This document shows positions 41,284 through 49,505 of a stretch of DNA of 64,000 nucleotides, in pieces. Position 1 is the first letter of the stretch, and each line of letters starts with the position of its first letter. The position numbers and the translations under genes were made by a program. The notes beneath the pieces were generated by a model that saw nothing but the letters and a program-made list of their open reading frames with translations, was not told the origin of the DNA and did not search any database. Source of the stretch: Prorocentrum cordatum (Eukaryota; Sar; Dinophyceae; Prorocentrales; Prorocentraceae); NCBI GenBank assembly GCA_963575745.1, contig CAUYUJ010000703.1:560447-624446 (forward strand), written 5' to 3'.

Positions 41284-41459
41284 CGGCTCCTGGTGCCCAC
41301 TTCGAGCGTTCCCCCTTTGACGCGCAGGGATGGGTCGAGTTTGTTCTGTCCACAGTATACTCTTGCTTTGCGCGGTGGGGCTTTCCCGCGTTGCGTGCTA
41401 TTCCCACGAGGGCACACGACGGTGTCGGCATTGGTGTTGTGGCGTTGCTCGAGGCTCAC
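40980..41459 (-). CDS. YCG...GTR..CLR-type domain, copy 2
   Basis: Nearly identical to 35,652-36,131. It keeps the VYCGQNKLDP and EVGTRSRCLRAGFGG motifs; visible changes are HIS to HIG after GALHR and an H to R near the start. Conservation of the motif in both copies is consistent with real coding sequence, though the duplication may simply be young. Confidence 0.45.
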   Translation of the reverse strand: MSLEQRHNTNADTVVCPRGNSTQRGKAPPRKARVYCGQNKLDPSLRVKGGTLEVGTRSRCLRAGFGGALHRHIGDGAEFVRKLTAPCAPLIAQKLWHKDGPPPEGEGCQLATLSQARQRGWGAGSAALARKLQKKLAGSAGTGRTRTRSASTRSASPPQ

Positions 41460-41695
41460 GGGCTCGCCGTCGGGGCTTCGGCGGTTCCGATGCAGTGGTC
41501 AGCTTGCGCCGAAGCTCGTCTCTGCGCGTCGCGCTGCTGCGCTCTTCCGCATGGCTTGCTGAGCGACTGGCCTTATGCGCGTTGGGGCTGGTTGCAGTGT
41601 GGGCAGTCGCCAGTGGCACATGCACCCGCGGAGATGACGGGCTGCACAGCCGCCCGGTGCTCTGGCCCCCTCGTTGCGTCTGAGCCGTGCGAGCA

Positions 41696-41815
41696 TCAAG
41701 AGCGCGCGCAGTAGGTGCATTTGTACTTCCTCTGGTCGGCGTCGCCGCAATAGGCAGCTCCGTTGCAGAGCGCACAGCGCTCGCGGCGTGTTGCGCTGGG
41801 TGCTGAACGAGCACG
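41696..41815 (-). CDS. Zinc-ribbon exon, copy 2 (intact)
   Basis: RERCALCNGAAYCGDADQ then RKYKCTYCARS and stop: C-x2-C and C-x2-C pairs with an extra Cys between, as in a zinc ribbon. No Met; it opens after an in-frame TGA, so it is probably an exon of a minus-strand gene that includes the neighbouring segments. Confidence 0.45.
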   Translation of the reverse strand, partial: RARSAPSATRRERCALCNGAAYCGDADQRKYKCTYCARS

Positions 41816-41880
41816 TCAGAGCACTTGACGCTCATATCCGTTCATTATCAGACATGGGCTGCACTTCGCGAAGCGCTGCG

Positions 41881-42168
41881 CTAGTGGACGGGCTGTGCAA
41901 GCGGGGCAGATTCGCGCTGATCCCGCAACATCAGTTGCCGATACATCTTTCTGCTCCGCCTGTCAGGCGGCAGAGCTTGGAGGACAACACCCGCTTCGCC
42001 ACGGGGCCACAGGGGAGCTGTCGCTCGCTTCTCGATCTGCGGCGGGTCTACGCGGGATGCGCACGGCGTCGTGGTTGCGCCGCACGCAGCACTCGCCGCG
42101 GCCTGGCATTCCTCCTCGCTGCACAGCTCGAGCCAACCCTTGCCTAGATCACTGTCTTGGCGTCTTTC
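41881..42168 (-). CDS. Unidentified exon (GKGWLELCSEEEC), copy 2
   Basis: Exact positional counterpart of 36,553-36,840, again opening after CTGCACAG and ending in TAG. Differences from copy 1 are few, and the Cys pattern is retained. Confidence 0.45.
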   Translation of the reverse strand, partial: ERRQDSDLGKGWLELCSEEECQAAASAACGATTTPCASRVDPPQIEKRATAPLWPRGEAGVVLQALPPDRRSRKMYRQLMLRDQRESAPLAQPVH

Positions 42169-42378
42169 CTGTGCAGGTGCAGCGCGACTCTGCCATCGCT
42201 ACGCAGTGCGCCTGGCAGCTGCTACTGGCCCACTGGATCAGCCGCGACTCTAAGTCTGGCGCAGCCGCGCCGATTCTTGCAACGAAGCGTTGGGGAGTGG
42301 GTCCCGTCATCCGTCGACCGTTTAACATGAGCGTTGAACACATCAACCGCTACCGCGCGGTCGCCTCCCCGGACGTCT

Positions 42379-43158
42379 TCATCTGATGTCGTTGAGTCTC
42401 GCGACATCGGCGGCGGCTTGCGCAGAACTCAACGGCACGATGCGGTCTATTTCCCAGAGTGGCGAATCTGTGAAGGGCAGCCCGCAGATCGCACATTTGA
42501 AACCGTAGCGCGCCGCCACGCGTTTCTGCATGAGCGGCGTGACACTCTCGCGAATGCTGGGTGTCCTCAAGGGAAGCGCGGGTCTCGGCGCCGCCCGGAG
42601 GCTGCGAAGCTGCGGCGCGGACGGAGAGACGCTGCCTCTAAACGAGCCCTCGGCGCGCCCAGCGATGCCAGGCTCGTCTTCCCCGCGCTTCGTGCGCTCG
42701 CGGCGAGGCGTCGCCGACTGCTCAACACCCGCACGGCTCAGCACGCCAACGGAAGAGTCGAAGGCTTGCAGCGCCGACTTGTGCAGACCCGAGTCAGGTG
42801 CTACGAAGGAGCAACAGAAGGCGATGGCAAGGAGCATCACCAGCCACCGCAGCATGTACTTCTTCTTCTTCGGGCGACGTGGGCGACTCCTTCTCTCGTG
42901 GCTCGGCATAGGACTCCGCTCGGCTGCGAGCCGCTCCTCGCCATGGAGCCACGCGTTCAGCCCTACCTTGACGACGTCAGGGCAGGTGACCTCTTCTCCA
43001 CTGTGTTCAGTGCGCGTGTCTCGCCTGCCCATATCATCATAACTCGTCCACGCGATTGCACTCCCAGCGCGCGGGTACACGCGCAGGCCCTTCCCATCGC
43101 TTCCGCGCAACCTGTGGAAGCAAGCGGCGCAATCGTGACGAGTCTTCTTTCGATGCAC
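42379..43158 (-). pseudogene. P4H C-terminal remnant joined to an anchored HNH protein
   Basis: A 259-codon frame with three parts. Residues 24-75 match the C-terminal end of 2-oxoglutarate/Fe(II) prolyl-4-hydroxylases: VYPRAGSAIAWTSYDD, then TEHSGEEV (iron His) and VVKVGLNAWLH (2-oxoglutarate Lys). Residues 97-120 are KKKK plus a hydrophobic anchor (MLRWLVMLLAIAFCCSFVAP); this could be the true start of a second protein. The last 45 residues are an HNH core, FKCAICGLPFTD then WEIDRIVPLSS, in which the catalytic His of copy 1 (DHIV) is Arg. So neither enzyme looks active in this copy. The gene spans the right boundary of the duplication. Confidence 0.55.
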
Positions 43159-43439
43159 TGAACGACTGGATCGTCCTCCGGGAGGTCCGCGGTCCGCGAC
43201 GCGCGCAGCGAGCGGACTTCGCCGCGCCCCTCAATTTCGGAGGCCTCGAAGCCCGCGCCGTGTGCAGTCTTCACAAGGTACGCGCATTCGGCAGGGGTCA
43301 GCAGGCCATCAATATGCGTTACGATTGGTTGCTTTGATGTAAGCTGCCTGAGAACAGGGTACACGGGCTGGTCGCCCAGCACACATGATTGCATGTCTCC
43401 TGCAGCGCGCACTACACCTATTTGCATATCCGCAGCCAT
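42963..43439 (-). pseudogene. Prolyl-4-hydroxylase N-terminal half, internally deleted
   Basis: A 158-codon frame. Residues 38-100 carry the start of the P4H catalytic domain: PIVTHIDGLLTPAECAYLVK, then RSLRASRTADLPEDDPVV and IERRLVTIAPL. After that the coding character moves to another frame (42,379-43,158), which resumes at the C-terminal part. The roughly 60-70 residues between, which hold the HxD iron ligands, are absent from the DNA unless an intron hides them; only about 40 bases separate the parts. P4Hs hydroxylate proline in secreted or cytosolic proteins. This copy should be inactive. Confidence 0.55.
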
Positions 43440-43977
43440 TTCGACCTCATATTACGTAAGCGATTCACGCGTGGTAGCCAGCAGCAATGGCAACCGAGCC
43501 TTTGCGCGCGGGCACCTCGTGGATATACTCGCAGAGTGGTTGCCAGCGGTTGAACTCGCGCGCATCTGTTCAGTGAGCACTCGTTTCTACAGGCACGCCG
43601 CAACGCTGGCTTTTGCGTCTGTTCGAGCGCAGCACGGCCTCATGATTCCAGACGCCTCGCTGGCAGAGAAGGCGCTCCGCCTACTTAGACTCGGCACAAG
43701 AAGCGCAGAGCTTCGACATGCGCAAGCAAGGAACCAGAAGCATGCTGCGCGGCAGCCCGCTGTGCACGACCTATGTAGGATCCTGCAGGGAAAAGATCAC
43801 GTTGGCCCAGATCCCTCCAGCCTCTGGCGACGCGTGGTCGATCGACTGCTCTCCTCGGCGCGGCGCCTACCTTATGACTCTCGAGGGGTGGGGCAACCCG
43901 GCGCGCGGCATCTTGGACCTCTTCCTGGACGGACGGCGCATCGGCTCCGTCGACTGGTTCGACGACTACACGCGTGA
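43393..43977 (+). CDS. F-box-like protein segment
   Basis: A plus-strand frame whose residues 40-75 read RGHLVDILAEWLPAVELARI then CSVSTRFYRHAATLAF. That is the two-helix pattern of an F-box (substrate adaptor of SCF ubiquitin ligases). After about residue 115 the frame becomes Arg-rich and loses coding character, while another frame (43,718-44,068) takes over. The two may be one protein with a frame change, or two exons. The start is uncertain; the ATG at 43,393 lies on DNA shared with the opposite-strand P4H remnant. Confidence 0.45.
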   Translation: MSPAARTTPICISAAISTSYYVSDSRVVASSNGNRAFARGHLVDILAEWLPAVELARICSVSTRFYRHAATLAFASVRAQHGLMIPDASLAEKALRLLRLGTRSAELRHAQARNQKHAARQPAVHDLCRILQGKDHVGPDPSSLWRRVVDRLLSSARRLPYDSRGVGQPGARHLGPLPGRTAHRLRRLVRRLHA

Positions 43978-44068
43978 ACGCAGTCGCTCCATCGACATAG
44001 ACGTGCGGTGGACGGGCGTGCACCAACTGGCGGGGGGGGTGCTGCGGATCGAACGCCGACGAAGTTAG
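43718..44068 (+). CDS. Beta-rich domain segment downstream of the F-box
   Basis: The frame reads IDCSPRRGAYLMTLEGWGNP, then ARGILDLFLDGRRIGSVDWF, then RSIDIDVRWTGVHQLAGG. The alternating pattern with GWGNP and VDWF resembles a beta-sandwich module of the kind attached to secreted or viral proteins; I cannot name the family. It stops at 44,066-44,068. The F-box frame covers the same DNA but reads worse here. Confidence 0.4.
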   Translation: MRKQGTRSMLRGSPLCTTYVGSCREKITLAQIPPASGDAWSIDCSPRRGAYLMTLEGWGNPARGILDLFLDGRRIGSVDWFDDYTRERSRSIDIDVRWTGVHQLAGGVLRIERRRS

Positions 44069-44294
44069 GCCGACGCGACACTGGATGTGTTTGAGCGGCT
44101 TGCACCTTCGTAGGATTGCGGGCACATAGCGACGATACTCTTGGGTTTGACGCGCCAGTAAGAAGCAACCCGGGGCGCGCACATAAGAGAGCACATGTAC
44201 ATCGCATCAACATCGCAGCTACATCGCAACCTACATCGCAAACACCTCATAAACCGAAAGCAACTGGGCAAACCAAGCCCACCCGACATCTCTC

Positions 44295-44585
44295 TTGCCA
44301 TGGCCGAGACTGCGTAACAGATGCGCACTGGGACCATACACCTATGTGCGCGACGGCGCGGATGGCAAATTTCCAGAAACGCTCGGATTCATGGTTCTGT
44401 GTGCGTGCGGAATTAAACTCTACTACGGCCTCTCAGATGGGCGCCGGTCCCTCGCGAACCAGTGCACCGCTCCGGGTGCGAGGATCTGTAAGCTGTCACA
44501 AGACGTCGCGGGTGGCGCGGCTCGCTTTGCTGCCTTCCCGCACGCTGGCAAATCATACGCGTGCGCTTGTTTCTGGCGCACGGTG
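44295..44585 (+). CDS. Cys-rich coding segment
   Basis: A plus-strand frame with GFMVLCACGIKLYYGLSDGR, then LANQCTAPGARICKLSQDVA, then FPHAGKSYACACFWRT. A Cys pair, a later Cys and an FPHAGKSY end look like a small zinc-binding module of the kind appended to retroelement or replication proteins in dinoflagellates; this is a recollection. Coding character fades after about 44,590, where the minus-strand gene begins to read better. Confidence 0.35.
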
Positions 44586-44611
44586 ATGGCGCCTCGCTTC
44601 CTCTTTGGCTC

Positions 44612-45754
44612 TCAGCACTGCAGAGAGGGGGCCCGCGCGCTCAGCGGCGCAGGCATGGGCTTATCCGAGAATCGGGAACTCATAGCCACGCACAACGCCC
44701 CATGTGTTTCCTCGTGGAGGGGGCACATGCCACCCGTGGATTCGTCGTATTCCCAGCAATCCTCACATCGACGGGTTTCCGGTCGGAGCCGCTCTCGCGC
44801 TTGCCTCTCCACTTCGTGGCGCCTGTTGCCCTCGGCCTCTTCTGCCTGTTGGCGTGCTTGGCTGTCGCGACGCGCCTTTGCCGCCAAATCCAAACCTCTC
44901 TGCCAGGCGTAGATGGCTTCCTCAGCCCGCTCTGAGGACAGCTCCTCTTCGATCTTCACCTCCTCCGCGACCGATAGCGCAAGGTGTTTGGCGCACGCAT
45001 GGTCCCAGGCGTACGCGGTCTTGCGCCTGCAGAAGAAATCGCGCGCGAGAGACTTCTCTCTCTCTCTCTCTCTCTGGCAGCGCGGGCACTTCTCCCGCTG
45101 CCTCGCCAACTTATCCGCGACCGCGCTGCTGGCCGCCGCTCGCTTCTTGGCCTGGAGCGCATGCTGGAAGTCAGCGTTCACCAAGAAGAACCACTTCATG
45201 CGCGACTTCAGTTCGCGTGGCAGTCCATCTCCAGGGAGTTGGGGCCAAGCGTGCCGCGCTGCCAGACGCTCGTAAGCTTTCGTGATTTCTCGCACACGCT
45301 CCGGTGCCAGGCGCTCCCGTTCTGTTCGGATCGCTTCTTCGCAAAGCTCGGCGTGGCCTGGCTCTGCAGGCGCCTGGAAAGCTTTTCCCTCCTCTGGTGG
45401 AGCGCGGCTCTGGCGAGCAAGTGGGTGCACAGGTGCAGACATCGTTGCCTGTGCGACCTGCGCGTGGTCCTCTGCTTCCATGGGCACCAGCGTCAATTCC
45501 TCCTCGATGCTGTTCCTCGCAGTGGCTGACACTGGGGCATTTGCGTCGCCTACGCTTGCAGCGGGGGGGCGCTGCTCAACCATCTCCGCTGCCTCTATGC
45601 GGCCCAGCTCCGCAGCTGGACGAGGCACTGCGTCTGGAATGTCTCGTGCAAGAAGGCTCCACGCCCGGACCTCCCGAATCCAATAGCTTTTCTGCACTGG
45701 CCTCATTCCTCTCCTGCGGCGCAGCATGTGAGTTGACCTGTGGCAGTTCTGCAA
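44612..45754 (-). CDS. Coiled-coil protein with Cys/His clusters
   Basis: A 380-codon minus-strand frame with convincing composition. The N-terminal half is Glu/Ala-rich and helical (ARNSIEEELTLVPMEAEDHA). Residues 140-210 hold another helix (ERLAPERVREITKAYERLAA). Around residue 220 is CPRCQREREREKS, followed by CRRKTAYAWDHACAKH. Near the end is CEDCWEYDESTGG, then MCPLHEETHGALC: two likely zinc-binding clusters. A TC microsatellite (45,055-45,074) encodes the REREREK stretch. Upstream frames (45,576-45,839; 45,814-46,476) on the same strand probably belong to the same gene. No family recognised. Confidence 0.55.
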   Translation of the reverse strand: MQNCHRSTHMLRRRRGMRPVQKSYWIREVRAWSLLARDIPDAVPRPAAELGRIEAAEMVEQRPPAASVGDANAPVSATARNSIEEELTLVPMEAEDHAQVAQATMSAPVHPLARQSRAPPEEGKAFQAPAEPGHAELCEEAIRTERERLAPERVREITKAYERLAARHAWPQLPGDGLPRELKSRMKWFFLVNADFQHALQAKKRAAASSAVADKLARQREKCPRCQREREREKSLARDFFCRRKTAYAWDHACAKHLALSVAEEVKIEEELSSERAEEAIYAWQRGLDLAAKARRDSQARQQAEEAEGNRRHEVERQARERLRPETRRCEDCWEYDESTGGMCPLHEETHGALCVAMSSRFSDKPMPAPLSARAPSLQC

Positions 45755-45839
45755 TCACTTTTGTCGTTTTTGCCTTTTTCGCTGCCCGTGCTGCATCTTC
45801 GTTATCTACACGCTTATCTATATGGGCTGGTGTGGACAA
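45576..45839 (-). CDS. Linker segment between two minus-strand frames
   Basis: The frame reads MSTPAHIDKRVDNEDAARAA, then KKAKTTKVIAELPQVNSHAA and APQERNEASAEKLLDSGG, with a lysine cluster that could be a nuclear-localisation signal. It overlaps the start of the 380-codon frame in another register and the end of the coiled-coil frame, so one or two frame changes or introns would join all three. Confidence 0.35.
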   Translation of the reverse strand: MSTPAHIDKRVDNEDAARAAKKAKTTKVIAELPQVNSHAAPQERNEASAEKLLDSGGPGVEPSCTRHSRRSASSSCGAGPHRGSGDG

Positions 45840-46476
45840 GGCCTGTCTTCTGCAGCAGCACCACCGTGCTTGGCCTCGTGACTGGTGGTTGGATGGGGCG
45901 TTTACTGGATGGGCGGCTTGCCACTGGTTCTGTCACCGAAGACATGGTAGGGCTCGTCGTGAAGGCTGCTGAGGGAGCAGATGAATCGGCGTTGCGCACC
46001 TCCGCGGCAGGGAGGGCCTTCTTCAGTGCTTCTTGAGCTGCGGCCTCTGCATGGTCAGTCATATGTTGCCTCTCTGTCTCCGCAATGTCTTTGATAAGCT
46101 GCACGGCCACACTCCCGGCCTGCTCGACGGACTTCCGGCCCTTCGCGGCATTCGCCCTGATCTGTTTCTTGCACTAGATCTTCTCCTGCTCCGTAACATC
46201 CTTGATCAGCGTAACTCCAGCGTCTGTAACAGATTTGATTTGCACGTTGCCTTGTTCAGCCTCTTGATGGATTTGCCGCTTGGCCTTCTGAACTTCTGCG
46301 CGGACCTCTGCTAGAGCCAGGATACGGCGGTTTGTTTCCGTTTTGGGCTCGTACGGCACTTCCTTGCCGGATTCCAGAATTCCCCTGTATGTTTTGCGAC
46401 GACGCTCTTCGGGTGCAGAGGGCATGGCTTCACACGACGAAACAAGTGGGAGGCGATAGGACACAAATTTGAACAC
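45814..46476 (-). pseudogene. Coiled-coil ORF interrupted by one in-frame TAG
   Basis: From about 46,425 the frame reads MPSAPEERRRKTYRGILESG, then a helix (ILALAEVRAEVQKAKRQIHQ). Then come two related segments, IKSVTDAGVTLIKDVTEQEK and KSVEQAGSVAVQLIKDIAET, separated by a single TAG (complement of 46,174-46,176). After the stop the same frame continues for 120 codons (TERQHMTDHAEAAAQEALKK and so on). The internal repeat straddling the stop shows that both sides belong together. Explanations are a nonsense mutation, readthrough, or a base error. Confidence 0.5.
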
Positions 46477-46589
46477 TTTTCCACTGGCAGTGATGCCCTT
46501 GCTTGCACGTGGCCGCAGCGCTGCAGCGCTAAGCGTAGCAACACAGCAGAGGGCAAGGCAGGTAAGAACCCTATGGTGCCACGGCCTTA

Positions 46590-49505
46590 GAACTCATGGT
46601 ACCGCCGAACACAGCATCACAGCACCGTCACCATAGACTACAGCAGTACCACAATACCATCGCCACGGTACCGCCACTACCTGCACAGGACCACCTCCAC
46701 CGGCACAGTCTTCCTCACCCAGGGTACCCACACCCACGGTACCGCTGAAATACCACTCCCACGGTACCGCCACTATTTGCACAACACCGCCTCCCACGGT
46801 GCAGCCTTCCTCACCCAGGGTACCCATCCCCACGGTACCGCCGAAATACCACTCCCACGGTACCGCCACTATTTGCACAACACCGCCTCCCAAGGTACCG
46901 CCACTATTTGCACAACACCGCTTCCCACGGTACAGCCTTCCTCACCCAGGGTACCCATCCCCACGGAACCGCCAAAATACCACTCCCACGGTACCGCCAT
47001 TATTTGCACAACACCGCCCACCACGGTACAGCCTTCCTCACCCAGGGGACCCATCCCTACGGTACCGCCGAAATACCACTCCCACGGTACCGCCACAACA
47101 CAGCCTCCCGCGGTACAGCCTTCCTCATCCAGGGTACCCATCCCCACGGTACAGCCAAAAAACCACTCCCACGGTACCGCCACCATTTTGCACAACACCG
47201 CCTCCGACGGTACCGCCACTGTTTGCACAACACCGCCTCCCACGGTACAGCCTTCCTCACCCAGGGTACATATCCCCACGGTACCGCCAAAATACCACTC
47301 CCACGGTACCGCCACTATTTGCACAACACCGCCCCCCACGGCACAGCCTTCCTCACCCAGGCTACCCATCCCCACGGTACCGCCGAAATACCACTTCCAC
47401 GGTACCGCCACTATTTGCACAACACCGCCCCCCATGATACAGCCTTCCTCACCCAGGGTACACATCCCCACGGAACCGCCAAAATACCACTCCCACGGTA
47501 CCGCCACTATTTGCACAACTTCGCCCCCCACGGTACAGCCTTCCTCACCCAGGGTACCCATCCCCACGGTACCGCCAAAATACCACTCCCACGGTACCGC
47601 CACCATTTGCACAACACCGCCCCCCACGGTACCGCCACTGTTTGCACAACACCGCCTCCCACGGTACAGCCTTCCTCACCCAGGGTACCCATCCCCACGG
47701 TGCCGCCGAAATACCACTCCCACGGTACCGCCACTATTTGCACAACACCGCCCACCACGGTACAGCCCTCCTCACCCAGGGTACCCATCCCTACGGTACC
47801 GCCGAAATACCACTCCCACGGTACCGCCACTATTTGCACAACACCGCCCCCCACGGTACAGCCTTCCTCACCCAGGGTGCCCATCCCCACGATACCGCCA
47901 AAATACCACTCCCACGGTACCGACACTATTTGCACAACACAGCCTCCCACGATACAGCCTTCCTCACCCAGGCTACCCATCCCCACGGTACCGCCGAAAT
48001 ACCACTCCCACGGTACCGCCACTATTTGCACAACACCGCCCCCCCACGGTACCGCCACTGTTTGCACAACACCGCCTCCCACGGTACAGCCTTCCTCATC
48101 CAGGGTACCCATCCCCACGGTACCACCAAAATACCACTCCCACGGTACCGCCACTATTTGCACAACACCGCCCACCACGGTACAGCCTTCCTCACCCAGG
48201 GTACATATCCCCACGGTACCGCCGAAATACCACTCCCACGGTACCGCCACTATTTGCACAACACCGCCCCCCACGGCACAGCCTTCCTCACCCAGGCTAC
48301 CCAACCCCACGGTACCGCCGAAATACCACTTCCACGGTACCGCCACTATTTGCACAACACCGCCCCCCATGATACAGCCTTCCTCACCCAGGGTACACAT
48401 CCCCACGGAACCGCCAAAATACCACTCCCACGGTACCGCCACAATTTGCACAACACCGCCCCCCACGGTACCGCAACTGTTTGCACAACACCGCCTCCCA
48501 CGGTACAGCCTTCCTCACCCAGGGTACCCATCCCCACGGTACCGCCGAAATACAACTCCCACGGTACCGCCACTATTTGCACAACACCGCCCACCACGGT
48601 ACAACCTTCCTCACCCAGGGTACCCATCCCTACGGTACCGCCAAAATACCACTCCCACGGTACCGCCACTATTTGCACAACACCGCCTCCCACGGTACAG
48701 CCGTCCTCACCCAGGGTGCCCATCCCCACGGTACCGCCAAAATACCACTCCCACGGTACCGCCACTATTTGCACAACACAGCCTCCCACGATACAGCCTT
48801 CCTCACCCAGGCTACCCATCCCCACGGTACCGCCGAAATACCACTCCCACGGTACCGCCACTATTTGCACAACACCGCCCCCCCACGGTACCGCCACTGT
48901 TTGCACAACACCGCCTCCCACGGTACAACCTTCCTCATCCAGGGTACCCATCCCCACGGTACCGCCAAAATACCACTCCCACGGTACCGCCACTATTTGC
49001 ACAAACACCGCCCCCCACGGTACAGCCTTCCTCACCCAGGGTACCCATCCCCACGGTACCGCCGAAATACCACTCCCACGGTACCGCCACTATTTGCATA
49101 ACACCGCCCCCCACTGTACAGCCTTCATCACCCAGGGTTCCCCACGGTACATCCGAAACACCACTCCCACGGTACCGCCACTATTTTGCACAACACCGCA
49201 TCCCACGGTACCGCCACTGTTTGCACAACACCGCCTCCCACGGTACAACCTTCCTCACCCAGGGTACCCATCCCCACGGCACCGCCGAAATACCACTCCC
49301 ACGGTACCGCCACGATTTGCACAACACCGCCCCCCACGGTACAGCCTTCCTCACCCAAGCTACCCATCCCCACGGTACCGCCGAAATACCACTTCCACGC
49401 TACCGCCACTATTTGCACAACACAGCCTCCCACGGTACAGCCTTTCTCACCCAGGGTACCCACCCCCACGGTAACGCCGAAATACCACTCCCACGGTACC
49501 GCGCA
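46590..49505. repeat. 96-bp minisatellite (about 30 units) with higher-order structure
   Basis: The unit contains CCACGGTACCGCCACTATTT, GCACAACACCGCC, CACGGTACAGCCTTCCTCAC and CCAGGGTACCCATCCCCACG, and ends CCGAAATACCACTC. Because 96 is divisible by 3 and few triplets are stops, frames stay open: 931 codons at 46,908-49,703, 610 at 47,642-49,474 and 531 at 46,777-48,372 on plus, and up to 319 on minus. The 32-residue plus unit starts HNTASHGTAFLTQGTHPHGT. A shorter variant unit (CACTGTTTGCACAACACCG) recurs about every 420-840 bases, and blocks of about 839 bases repeat (for example 47,641 and 48,480). Confidence 0.9.

Larger units (their letters stand above)
37285..42613. repeat. Large tandem duplication, copy 2 (5.3 kb)
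   Basis: Colinear with copy 1, offset 5,383 at its start and 5,328 at its end. It ends at GCTGCGAAGCTGC, after which unique sequence continues the HNH/P4H frame, showing that copy 2 keeps the ancestral right-hand context while copy 1 keeps the ancestral left-hand context. Confidence 0.95.
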
